31,900 bases of DNA from Firmicutes bacterium UBA5227 (lineage in GTDB: Bacteria > Bacillota > Clostridia > Tissierellales > Sedimentibacteraceae), in contig DHUT01000085.1 in the NCBI GenBank assembly GCA_002409285.1, forward strand, positions 1 through 31,900. Direction: 5' to 3'. How positions within the stretch are numbered: the stretch's first letter is position 1; every line of letters starts with the position of its first letter. Made by a program: the position numbers and the translations under genes. The notes under the pieces are model-generated. The model searched no databases and had not been told where the DNA came from. It saw only the letters and a program-made list of their open reading frames with translations. Below, piece by piece: positions 8,955 to 16,148 of this stretch.

Positions 8955-9249
8955 AAACGCTGTGATAAGGAGCAGTAAGCATTTAAAATGATTTCAGAGA
9001 GTTGTTGGATGGTGTGAAACAATGTCAGAGAAATGCCGAACTAGCCTTTGAGTGGATTTGCCGAAACAATGTATCAGAATATCAGTAGGCAGGTACGGGT
9101 AGCCGTCCGTTAAAAAAGGCAGAGTATCGATTAGAAATAATCCGTATTCAGAGGGCATTTCGCAAGAAATGAATAAGAGTGGTACCGCGAAAGATATATA
9201 TCTTCCGTCTCTTAGGGATTGGTTTCCCTGAGAGAGGAAGATTTTTTTA
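8955..9249 (+). ncRNA. T-box leader RNA, leucine type (specifier CTA)
   Basis: The T-box sequence AGAGTGGTACCGCG lies at 9176-9189. Stem I can be traced: AAGG (8967-8970) pairs CCTT (9045-9048), GCATTT (8979-8984) pairs AAATGC (9031-9036), and between them lies the specifier loop with AGTA on the 5' side and GAA-CTA on the 3' side. The specifier triplet by the usual GAA-NNN register is CTA (9041-9043), a leucine codon. The TGGT of the T-box would pair with a tRNA ending ACCA, agreeing with the A discriminator of tRNA-Leu. Uncharged tRNA should stabilise the antiterminator and switch on the permease and dehydrogenase genes downstream. Confidence 0.94.
9202..9249 (+). terminator. T-box attenuator (intrinsic terminator)
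   Basis: CTTCC plus TCTCTTAGGGA (9202-9218, one bulged G) pairs with TCCCTGAGAGAGGAAG (9225-9240) around a TTGGTT loop, followed by seven T. It is the alternative to the antiterminator formed with the T-box sequence. Confidence 0.92.
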
Positions 9250-9322
9250 TATTCATATAACCTTCTCATGGACAACCGACAGTGTATTAAAAATCACACA
9301 TGAACACATGAGAGGTATGAAA

Positions 9323-10504
9323 ATGGAAAAACAACAAACAAAAACAAAGAGCATGAGCTTCACAGGCGCGTTTGCGGTTGCATGCGTGCTGTTTGGTTCT
9401 CATGCAGGCGGAGGCTTTGCAACCGGTAATCAGGCAACACAATACTATGTGCGGTATGGATGGACTGCTCCCATAATGGCTGTTATCGCCATGGCTCTTT
9501 TAACCTTAACCATCCGTGAATGTATAATTATGTACAATTCCAGAAGCTTATCAAGCTATAAAGAACTTTTTCAGGCTTTGTACCATCCTTATGACAAGCT
9601 GTCAGTTTTATTTGAAATTTATTTTTACACTATGGTTGTATGTGCCGTGGGAGCAGTTATAGCAGGAGCTGCATCCTTGCTTAACAAGACCTACAGCATC
9701 CCTTATGCCTATGCTGTTATTTCGGTGGGAGTGCTGCTTCTGGCAATGACAATTTTCGGAGCTTCAATGGTTTCCCGTGCATCCACAGTCATGTCTGTAG
9801 GAATTTTAGCCTCCTGCGCTGTAATATTTATTCTGGGAATAGGTGCTAAAGCACCTGAAATATCTCATATATTTGCAGTCAGGGGGAATACGAATGTGGG
9901 AAGAGGAATATTGAACGCATTTACTTATGCAGGCTTTCAATCGGTGGTAATTCCCACCATGATTTCCTGCGGCAAGACCTTAAAAAATCCTAAGGATGTT
10001 TCAAAGTCAATGATTATTTCATTTGTAATTAATTCAATTGCGTTGGTTATGTCCATTATAATGCTGCTGGGCTGGTATACCGAATTTACCCAGGCAGGCG
10101 AATCCACGCTGCCTACACTGTATATTACAGGGCAGCTTGGAAAACCATATGTATTCTGGGCATATAACATTTGTCTGTTCCTGTGTTTTATTTCAACAGG
10201 GGTTACAACTATTTACGGAGTTGTTGAAAAATTCGAAAAGGTAGAAATTTTGTCGGGTATCAACAATATTTTCGTAAAAAGAATTGTAGTATCATGCTTA
10301 ATAATGATTATTTCAATGGGAATTTCCATGATTGGTCTGGATAAGATTATCAAGTATGGTTACGGCTATATGGGCTATTTGGGAATTGCAATTATAATAA
10401 TTCCTTTCCTTACAATAGGTGCATACAAGAACAGAAAATATTTAAAAAGCATTGAAGGAAAAGCACCTTCAAACTCAAAACTTGCAGAAGAAGCGGAGTT
10501 TTAA
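9323..10504 (+). CDS. YkvI-like integral membrane transporter under leucine T-box control
   Basis: A 393-residue membrane protein with about ten hydrophobic helices, resembling the YkvI/COG3949 group. The N-terminal helix holds a GSHAGGGFATGNQ motif, the kind of glycine-rich unwound segment seen in LeuT-fold transporters. The start is ATG 9323 with AGAGG 7 nt upstream; an in-frame GTG at 9179 lies inside the T-box RNA and is not a start. Function in this group is not established. Because a leucine-specific T-box precedes it, uptake of leucine, another branched-chain amino acid or a related compound is the best inference. It is 64 bp from the dehydrogenase gene, likely on the same transcript. 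Confidence 0.85.
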   Translation: MEKQQTKTKSMSFTGAFAVACVLFGSHAGGGFATGNQATQYYVRYGWTAPIMAVIAMALLTLTIRECIIMYNSRSLSSYKELFQALYHPYDKLSVLFEIYFYTMVVCAVGAVIAGAASLLNKTYSIPYAYAVISVGVLLLAMTIFGASMVSRASTVMSVGILASCAVIFILGIGAKAPEISHIFAVRGNTNVGRGILNAFTYAGFQSVVIPTMISCGKTLKNPKDVSKSMIISFVINSIALVMSIIMLLGWYTEFTQAGESTLPTLYITGQLGKPYVFWAYNICLFLCFISTGVTTIYGVVEKFEKVEILSGINNIFVKRIVVSCLIMIISMGISMIGLDKIIKYGYGYMGYLGIAIIIIPFLTIGAYKNRKYLKSIEGKAPSNSKLAEEAEF

Positions 10505-10568
10505 ATTAATTTTAACAGATACAATCTGCATTTATCAGCAGGTTGAAGATTATATAAGGAGTAAACAC

Positions 10569-11648
10569 ATGAAAACAACATTTTTTCCAAGCTACACCAT
10601 AGGCTCTGACGCATATGGCGAAATAGTTAAAATTTGCAGACCCTATGGAAATAAGGCTGTAGTATTAGGAGGAGAAAAAGCAATAAATGCTGCCGAAAAT
10701 AAAATAAAATGTGCAGTTAAGGATAGCTCGCTGAAAATTACAGGCTTCTTTCATTTTGGTGGAGAGGCTTCCATGGAAAATATTGAAAGGCTTAAAGAAA
10801 TACCTCAGGTAAAGGATGCAGACATGATTTTTGCGGTAGGAGGAGGGAAAGCCATTGATACAGGCAAGGTACTTGCACATACAACGGTTAGACCATTTTT
10901 TACATTTCCAACTATTGCATCTACCTGTGCGTCCTGCACAAGTCTCGGTATTTTATATTATCCGGATGGTTCTCTCAGAGAATACTCGATTTCCAATATT
11001 CCGCCTGTTCATATTTTTATTGACAGTGAAATTATAGTAAACGCCCCAAATAAATATTTATGGGCAGGAATAGGAGATTCCATGGCAAAATATTTTGAAA
11101 CCTCCGTATCGAGCAGAGGCGATGAACTTATTCATTCTCAGGCTATGGGGGTGTCCCTGGGCAATATGTGCAACGGACCTTTTGTGAAATACGGGGAGAA
11201 AGCACTTAATGACTGCAGAGACCATACTGTTTCACCGGAGCTTGAAGAAATTATTCTTGGAATAATTGTGTCAACCGGATTTGTATCAAACTTAGTCAGC
11301 ATGGATATAACATCAGGCTTGGCTCATGCGGTTTATAATGGATTTACGGTACTGTCCCAGATAGAGGAATACGGACATCTTCACGGAGAGATTGTATCCT
11401 ACGGAATTCTTATTCTGCTTATCGCAGACAGGCAAAAAGAAGAATTTGAACGTGTTTTCAGATTTAATAAAAGTCTTGGACTTCCCACAAAGCTGTCAGA
11501 CCTGCACTCTTCAATGAAGGATGCGGACAAGGTTATTGAAAAGGCATTAAAAGGAATAGATGTGAATCATTATCCTTATCATGTAACACCTGAAATGATT
11601 AGGGAAGCCATGGAATCTATAGAGGCATACAACGAAAGCTGTAAATAA
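10569..11648 (+). CDS. Iron-containing alcohol dehydrogenase, glycerol dehydrogenase/HcxA-like
   Basis: A 359-residue group III metal-dependent dehydrogenase. Cofactor motif GGGKAIDTGK (91-100) and metal ligands D170 (GIGD), H253 (SGLAH) and H270 (YGHLHGE) line up with D171, H254 and H271 of bacterial glycerol dehydrogenase. The start is ATG 10569, with AAGGAG 7 nt before it; upstream in-frame codons overlap the permease gene. The family includes glycerol dehydrogenase and E. coli HcxA, which reduces 2-oxo acids. In a leucine T-box operon, reduction of 2-oxoisocaproate to 2-hydroxyisocaproate, the first step of reductive leucine fermentation, is an attractive but unproven role. A strong terminator follows. 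Confidence 0.87.
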   Translation: MKTTFFPSYTIGSDAYGEIVKICRPYGNKAVVLGGEKAINAAENKIKCAVKDSSLKITGFFHFGGEASMENIERLKEIPQVKDADMIFAVGGGKAIDTGKVLAHTTVRPFFTFPTIASTCASCTSLGILYYPDGSLREYSISNIPPVHIFIDSEIIVNAPNKYLWAGIGDSMAKYFETSVSSRGDELIHSQAMGVSLGNMCNGPFVKYGEKALNDCRDHTVSPELEEIILGIIVSTGFVSNLVSMDITSGLAHAVYNGFTVLSQIEEYGHLHGEIVSYGILILLIADRQKEEFERVFRFNKSLGLPTKLSDLHSSMKDADKVIEKALKGIDVNHYPYHVTPEMIREAMESIEAYNESCK

Positions 11649-11658
11649 ATAAAAATCG

Positions 11659-11682
11659 GCACTCGCAAGAGTGCTTTTTATT
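11659..11682 (+). terminator. Intrinsic terminator of the T-box operon
   Basis: GCACTC, GCAA tetraloop, GAGTGC (11659-11674), then TTTTTATTT. Compact GNRA-capped hairpin right after the dehydrogenase stop. Confidence 0.9.
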
Positions 11683-11695
11683 TCTCAGGAAATAG

Positions 11696-11724
11696 TTGAT
11701 AAATAATGTCAAGCGGTTTATAAT
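11696..11724 (+). promoter_or_regulatory. Sigma-A promoter of the YbjQ-family gene
   Basis: TTGATA (11696-11701), 17-bp spacer, TATAAT (11719-11724), about 28 bp before the ATG. Confidence 0.8.
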
Positions 11725-11752
11725 AAAATCAAATATAATTTCAGGAGGGAAT

Positions 11753-12073
11753 ATGATTATATCAACAACAAATACATTAGATGGCAAAAGAATAATCGAA
11801 TACAAGGGAATTGTGTTCGGTGAAGTAGTATCAGGGGTTAATTTTCTTAAGGATTTTGCGGCAGGTATTACAAATTTTTTTGGAGGAAGATCTAATTCCT
11901 ATGAAGGTGAACTGATACAGGCAAGGGAAAATGCAATAAATGAAATGTCTCAAAGAGCTGCGGCTATGGGAGCAACGGCGGTTCTGGGAGTGGATATTGA
12001 TTATGAGGTATTGGGAAGTGCAAACGATATGCTTATGGTTACAGCATCGGGAACAGCTGTTGTAACAGAATAA
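11753..12073 (+). CDS. YbjQ/UPF0145 family protein
   Basis: A 106-residue protein of the UPF0145 (YbjQ, putative heavy-metal-binding domain) family: MIISTTNTLDGKRI at the start, GEVVSGVNFLKDF, the central GELIQARENAINEM helix and the MGATAVLGVDIDYEVLG strand are all characteristic. Family members form pentameric rings; their cellular role is not settled. The start is ATG 11753 with AGGAGG four bases away; an upstream in-frame TTG at 11696 is actually the -35 box. It has its own promoter and is followed after 52 bp by a serine hydrolase gene, with which it may be co-transcribed. Confidence 0.9.
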   Translation: MIISTTNTLDGKRIIEYKGIVFGEVVSGVNFLKDFAAGITNFFGGRSNSYEGELIQARENAINEMSQRAAAMGATAVLGVDIDYEVLGSANDMLMVTASGTAVVTE

Positions 12074-12125
12074 AGAAAAGTAAAAACAATTATTTAAGGT
12101 TATAACCATATAAGTTGGAGGAAAC

Positions 12126-13559
12126 ATGAATAAACTGTCAAAAAAAACGATTTCGACAATTGAAAATGAATTAAATTACTGGAGGGTGCCCGGTGCAGCC
12201 ATAGCTGTAATTAAAGACGGTAAGCTATGGGACTCCCTTGGGGTAGGATACAGGAACCTTAAGAAAAATCTTCCCGCTGACGCCGATACACAGTTTGGGA
12301 TAGCATCCTGCTCAAAATCCATGACATCTGCTCTTATAGCATTCCTTGTTGACAAAGGGATGCTTGATTATGATGAGCCTGTTACCACATATGCTCCAAA
12401 GCTTGTGATGAATGACCCCTTGGCAAAGAATATGACACTGAGGGACATGCTGTGTCATAAAACCGGTTTTGGAACTCATGATGCTATATGGCCGGGAGAC
12501 AGGATTAGAGAGAATCTTGCAGAAAGCTTAAGATATATCATGCCGTGTACAGACTTCAGGGGTAAGGCAATTTACAGCAACGTAATGTATGCCATGGCAG
12601 GATATGTGGCAGAATGTGCCACGGGAGAAACCTGGGATACATTGATGCAGAAATATATTTTTGATCCTTTAGCCATGACACGCACTAATTGCTCCTCCGA
12701 AATTATGAAAAAGGATGAAAACTATTCTATGCCCTACCGCTACGGAAACGGCGGATGGAATGAGCTGAATGTGTGGAATGTAGATTTAGCCGGACCTGCT
12801 GCATCTGTCAACTCCACTGCAAATGATATGGCTAAGTGGCTTATGATGCATATTGCAGGAGGAAAAGCTGAGGATGGCACAGTCATTATTCAGCCTGAAA
12901 CATTCAAAGAGATGCACTCTGTTCAGTCACAATTTGAAGATTCAGTAGATTTTTATCAATGCATGGATTATTCAATGGGATGGAAAAGAGGAGAATACAG
13001 GGACCTCGAATTTCATAAGCATACAGGAAAAATTGAAGGCTACAGCTCAATACAGGCATTTTTGCCGAACGAAGGAATAGGCGTTGCAATACTTACTAAT
13101 CTGCATTCACCTACGGTACCCTTTATGTATGGTTCATTATATACAATCCTTGACGAGGTGTTAGGAGCAGAATATGAGGACTGGTCGGTTAAGTTTCACG
13201 GAAATGAACTGCCGAAAGAGGAAATCTATCATGACTGTGAGGTTAACTATTTTAAAGAAGAGCAGGTTACAGGCACAAAACCCTCACTATCATTAAGCCA
13301 ATATGCCGGTACATATTACGACAAGGGATATGGAACCCTGAAAATTACGGAAATGAATAATGAGCTTTTTATGCATTATCGGGATATGGATGTCCCCTTA
13401 AATCATTACCACTATGACGTTTTCCGGGCTGACAATATTTTAGAGGACATACTCCTGATCACGCTTCCTGTAAGCTTTGATGTTAAAAATGGAAAGGTTC
13501 AGGCTGTGGCTGTACGTTTTGAACCATTGGTTCCTGACATATTGTTTGAAAAGCTTTGA
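12126..13559 (+). CDS. Beta-lactamase-fold serine hydrolase with C-terminal DUF3471-like domain
   Basis: A 477-residue serine hydrolase with all three motifs of the AmpC/DD-peptidase fold: S61-C-S-K64, Y150-S-N152 and H299-T-G301. Residues from about 385 form a separate beta-rich segment (LSQYAGTYYDKGYGTLKI), like the DUF3471/lipocalin-like domain that often follows such enzymes. GGAGG lies 5 nt before the ATG. No signal peptide is visible, so it is probably cytoplasmic. Substrates in this family are D-amino-acid amides, peptides or esters. The next gene, a class-I amidotransferase-like peptidase, starts 64 bp downstream and continues the theme of unusual amide-bond cleavage. Confidence 0.9.
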   Translation: MNKLSKKTISTIENELNYWRVPGAAIAVIKDGKLWDSLGVGYRNLKKNLPADADTQFGIASCSKSMTSALIAFLVDKGMLDYDEPVTTYAPKLVMNDPLAKNMTLRDMLCHKTGFGTHDAIWPGDRIRENLAESLRYIMPCTDFRGKAIYSNVMYAMAGYVAECATGETWDTLMQKYIFDPLAMTRTNCSSEIMKKDENYSMPYRYGNGGWNELNVWNVDLAGPAASVNSTANDMAKWLMMHIAGGKAEDGTVIIQPETFKEMHSVQSQFEDSVDFYQCMDYSMGWKRGEYRDLEFHKHTGKIEGYSSIQAFLPNEGIGVAILTNLHSPTVPFMYGSLYTILDEVLGAEYEDWSVKFHGNELPKEEIYHDCEVNYFKEEQVTGTKPSLSLSQYAGTYYDKGYGTLKITEMNNELFMHYRDMDVPLNHYHYDVFRADNILEDILLITLPVSFDVKNGKVQAVAVRFEPLVPDILFEKL

Positions 13560-13623
13560 ACTATAAAACAATAAAGTGCGAAACAAAACTACCAAATTAA
13601 TAAATATAAAGAGAGATAATGAG

Positions 13624-14358
13624 ATGAAAAAAAACAACAGAAAGCCTGTTATAGGCATAACCACCAACAAGAGTGAAAGAAGCAGTACAATAACAGTGGA
13701 ATATATAGATTCGATATTTGCAGCCGGAGGTATTCCTGTGTGCATACCAACCATTACCAACGAGGAAGATTTTGATAATTATATTGATTTAGTAGACGGT
13801 CTTCTTCTTACGGGGGGAGATGACGTAAGTCCGGAATTGTATGGAGAGGAGCCCATCAAGGAAGTTAACGGTATGGCAGTGTATAAGGACAAGTGTGAAA
13901 AAGGTCTTTTTAAACGTGCATACGAGAGAAAAATGCCCATACTTGGTATTTGCAGAGGAAACCAGTTTATAAACGTAGCCTTGGGAGGTAAGCTATACCA
14001 GGATATAAATGCTCAGGTTCCCGGTTCATACGGTCACAGCCCCAAGAGCTTTACCCATGATGAACTTTATCATTTGGTTAATATATCAAAAGGCACAAGG
14101 CTGCATGAAATTATGGGAGAAGATACTTTGCGTGTGAATTCTTTTCATCATCAGGCGATAAAGACTACAGGCGAAAACCTTGTGGTAGCCGCTCTTTCTA
14201 AAGACAACATAATAGAAGCAGTTGAAAGTACAGAAGACAGATTCCTGATTGGAGTTCAGTGGCATCCTGAGTGCCTGACTGCAAAATATCCTGAGTTCTT
14301 AAAGATTTTTAAAAGCTTTACCGATGCGGCGGCAGAATTTAATTCAGGCAAACATTAA
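13624..14358 (+). CDS. Peptidase C26 family gamma-glutamyl hydrolase (PuuD-like)
   Basis: A 244-residue class-I glutamine-amidotransferase-fold hydrolase. The nucleophile is C110 in LGICRGNQ, and the other triad residues are H214 and E216 in GVQWHPE. LLLTGGDDVSPELY near residue 65 and FHHQAIK are also typical of gamma-glutamyl-gamma-aminobutyrate hydrolases such as PuuD. It should cleave gamma-glutamyl amides, releasing glutamate; which amide is unknown. The start is ATG 13624, preceded by AAAGAGAG; an in-frame GTG at 13576 lacks a ribosome site. It probably belongs to one transcript with the serine hydrolase before it. Confidence 0.9.
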   Translation: MKKNNRKPVIGITTNKSERSSTITVEYIDSIFAAGGIPVCIPTITNEEDFDNYIDLVDGLLLTGGDDVSPELYGEEPIKEVNGMAVYKDKCEKGLFKRAYERKMPILGICRGNQFINVALGGKLYQDINAQVPGSYGHSPKSFTHDELYHLVNISKGTRLHEIMGEDTLRVNSFHHQAIKTTGENLVVAALSKDNIIEAVESTEDRFLIGVQWHPECLTAKYPEFLKIFKSFTDAAAEFNSGKH

Positions 14359-14467
14359 AAATATTAAAAATATTGAAAATATTGAAAACGGAGCAAAATA
14401 CTGTGATTGCCCGGCTTGTGCGGCAGCAGAGGATATTCTCCGGAAGAAGGATTCACTTCTTAAATAG
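14324..14467 (+). CDS. Small Cys-rich ORF overlapping the end of the peptidase gene (gene remnant?)
   Basis: A 47-codon frame starts inside the last codons of the peptidase gene and ends at TAG 14465-14467. Its middle is a 9-bp tandem repeat (14354-14389, four units, IKN/IEN), and the end reads AKYCDCPACAAAEDILRKKD, a C-x-C-x2-C cluster on an amphipathic helix that looks like real protein. There is no ribosome site before the ATG, so I think the useful part is the 3' end of a lost gene rather than a translated small protein. Family not recognised. Confidence 0.35.
   Translation: MRRQNLIQANIKNIKNIENIENGAKYCDCPACAAAEDILRKKDSLLK
14354..14389 (+). repeat. 9-bp tandem repeat, four units
   Basis: ATTAAAAAT, ATTAAAAAT, ATTGAAAAT, ATTGAAAAC in direct succession directly after the peptidase stop codon region. 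Confidence 0.85.
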
Positions 14468-14496
14468 GTGCAACATATTGACAATTTGATTATAAA

Positions 14497-14546
14497 TATC
14501 GGCGATGGAGTTCGCCATTAAATGCTCAAGCTAATGACTCCTACAA
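14497..14546 (+). ncRNA. Fluoride riboswitch (crcB motif)
   Basis: GGCGATGGAGTTCGCC (14501-14516) followed by ATTAAATGCTC and GCTAATGACTCCTAC (ending 14544) matches the fluoride aptamer. GGCGA pairs TCGCC, and the loop GGAGT pairs ACTCC in the pseudoknot. The P2 helix is very short here (TGCTCAAGCT). ACTCCT is shared with the terminator that follows, so ligand binding should prevent termination. The downstream gene is a fluoride exporter of the CLC-F group, which confirms the assignment. A TTGACA at 14478 is nearby, but its -10 would fall inside the aptamer, so the promoter is not clear. Confidence 0.95.
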
Positions 14547-14579
14547 ATGTTTTTTCATTTGCAGGAGTTTCTTTTTATT
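14537..14579 (+). terminator. Fluoride-riboswitch expression platform terminator
   Basis: ACTCCT-A-CAAATG (14537-14549) pairs with CATTTG-C-AGGAGT (14556-14568) around six T, followed by a T-rich run. It competes with the aptamer pseudoknot for ACTCC. Confidence 0.92.
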
Positions 14580-14605
14580 TAATTTAATTATTGTGAGGTT
14601 AAAAA

Positions 14606-15847
14606 ATGCGTATTACCAAGAAAAAATTCAAACTTTTTTTGCTGACTGTTATCAGCGGTATCGTCATGGGAGTTATATCAAAGCTTTTTTTAGATTCCCT
14701 TATGTTAGCAAGTTCGTTTCGTGAAAAACACCAATATATGTTGTTACTGCTGCCCATAGTGGGAATACTCACCGCATTTGTTTATAAAAATTATGGTGAA
14801 GGTTCCCAAAGGGGAAACAACTTAATAATTGACAGTGTGCATAAGAATTCTCATGTTCCTTTGCGCATGTCATCTTTTACCTTTATTTTCACTATACTGA
14901 CTCATCTTTCCGGAGGTTCTGCCGGACGAGAAGGAACAGCAGTACAAATAGGCGGAACAATAACAAATAAACTGGCGGAATCCTTCAGGCTTGACGTTAG
15001 TGATAAAAAAATACTGATTATGTCAGGAATAAGTGCAGGCTTTGGCTCAGTATTTGGCACACCCCTTGCAGGTACCTTTTTTGGGGTTGAAATGTGCTTC
15101 ATGGGGAAACTGAGTTATGAATCGCTTATTCCATGCTTTACCGCATCATATATAGCCGATTTTGTTGCAAAATCATTAGGAGCTGTTCATAGCTCACATT
15201 TGATTATGTATGTTCCTCAAATGACTCCATATATTTTTACTGTTGTTGTATTGGCGGCATGTATATTTGGTGTCGTAGGAAAATATTTTTCCATTTGCAT
15301 TCACTTCCTAAAAGATTCATACGCTAAGTTATTCAAAAATTATTTGATTCGGGCATTTGCTTCAAGTGTGTTTGTTATGGCGGTTATGCTTCTATTTAAC
15401 TGGACAAGGTATGAAGGACTTAGCACATGGATGATTGATGAAGGATTTAAAGGAATAACTGCTTTTTATGATCCTTTGGCTAAGTATATACTTACATGTA
15501 TGACTCTTGGTGCCGGATTTCAAGGGGGAGAAGTTACTCCACTTTTTGATATAGGTGCATCTCTGGGAAGCGTTATAGGTCAAATGGCAAATATAGAACC
15601 TTCATTTCTTGCTGCTTTAGGTTTATTGTCAGTTTTCGGTTGTGCAACGAACACTCCTGTTACAACAATTATGCTGGGAATTGAAATGTTTGGTTCAGAT
15701 GCCGTTTCATACTATGTCATTGCTGCTTTGATTAGTTACTATGTATCAGGCCACAACGGAATATACCAGTCACAGGTTATATACACTCCTAAATCAGAAT
15801 TGCTTAAAGGGCAAAGTAAATTAAGCATTGAAGAAATCAGAGATTGA
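14606..15847 (+). CDS. CLC-F type fluoride/proton antiporter
   Basis: A 413-residue CLC-family membrane protein that expels fluoride in exchange for protons. The GREGT motif (107-111, gating Glu E109) within SGGSAGREGTAVQ and the second filter motif GGEVTPLF are those of the CLC-F clade rather than chloride CLCs (GxExP and GxFxP). The first filter loop reads GSQRGNNLI, with no GSGIP serine, also as expected for a fluoride-selective member. About ten hydrophobic helices are visible. There is no fused cytoplasmic CBS domain. The fluoride riboswitch directly upstream supports both identity and regulation. The ribosome site (TGTGAGG) is modest. Confidence 0.94.
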   Translation: MRITKKKFKLFLLTVISGIVMGVISKLFLDSLMLASSFREKHQYMLLLLPIVGILTAFVYKNYGEGSQRGNNLIIDSVHKNSHVPLRMSSFTFIFTILTHLSGGSAGREGTAVQIGGTITNKLAESFRLDVSDKKILIMSGISAGFGSVFGTPLAGTFFGVEMCFMGKLSYESLIPCFTASYIADFVAKSLGAVHSSHLIMYVPQMTPYIFTVVVLAACIFGVVGKYFSICIHFLKDSYAKLFKNYLIRAFASSVFVMAVMLLFNWTRYEGLSTWMIDEGFKGITAFYDPLAKYILTCMTLGAGFQGGEVTPLFDIGASLGSVIGQMANIEPSFLAALGLLSVFGCATNTPVTTIMLGIEMFGSDAVSYYVIAALISYYVSGHNGIYQSQVIYTPKSELLKGQSKLSIEEIRD

Positions 15848-15854
15848 GTCCTGT

Positions 15855-16112
15855 TAGTGGTTGCCATATTCAGTAAATAAGTTTATAATAGGCTGGAATC
15901 CGGAAGGCGTTGGACGATATTATTATATGAGACAGCGGAAGTGGATGTATAACCATTTCAATATTTCATAGGTAAAGATTTTATTATTATTCGTTTTCCA
16001 AGCCCAATGCTTCAGGACAGATGTGGACTTAAGTAGTGATATCCTAAAATAACAGCGGGAAACATGATGCCTTACAATGATAAGGACCATAAAGCTTTAT
16101 ATGGATGAGTGG
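15855..16112 (+). repeat. Collage repeat: eroded copy of the 22181-25027 gene segment
   Basis: Seven consecutive blocks match the later segment in the same order: 15857-15890 with 22181-22214 (promoter), 15891-15914 with 22829-22851, 15913-15992 with 23462-23543, 15998-16022 with 23758-23782, 16022-16052 with 24251-24281, 16055-16075 with 24424-24444, and 16076-16112 with 24991-25027. Matches are about 90% or better by eye. About 2.8 kb of coding sequence is thus reduced to 258 bp that keeps mainly the intergenic pieces. It fills the gap between the fluoride antiporter and the sigma-54 activator and holds no intact gene. Confidence 0.85.
15861..15889 (+). promoter_or_regulatory. Sigma-A-like promoter at the head of the collage repeat
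   Basis: TTGCCA (15861-15866), 17-bp spacer, TATAAT (15884-15889). The same promoter with the same spacing is found at 22185-22213. Here it should read through the collage into the sigma-54 activator gene, giving a leader of about 250 nt. Confidence 0.7.
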
Positions 16113-16148
16113 AACAGGTAGGGCAATCTTTACAACAGGAGTGATAGT

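Noticed and set aside
9038..9046. Alternative T-box specifiers ACT (Thr) or TAG
   Set aside because: The stems on both sides of the specifier loop and the conserved GAA place the triplet at CTA; neither alternative uses the usual register, and the tRNA end match does not decide between Leu and Thr.
9179..9322. Upstream in-frame extension of the YkvI-like gene from GTG 9179
   Set aside because: The extension lies within the T-box sequence and its terminator; a ribosome site and ATG at 9323 fit better.
7821..13559. The two beta-lactamase-fold proteins as antibiotic resistance genes
   Set aside because: Neither has a signal peptide, and motifs and context fit peptidase or esterase members; the first even lacks the Y-x-N asparagine.
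14478..14483. Perfect TTGACA as promoter of the fluoride leader
   Set aside because: A -10 box at the correct spacing would fall inside the aptamer, so the transcript would lack part of it.
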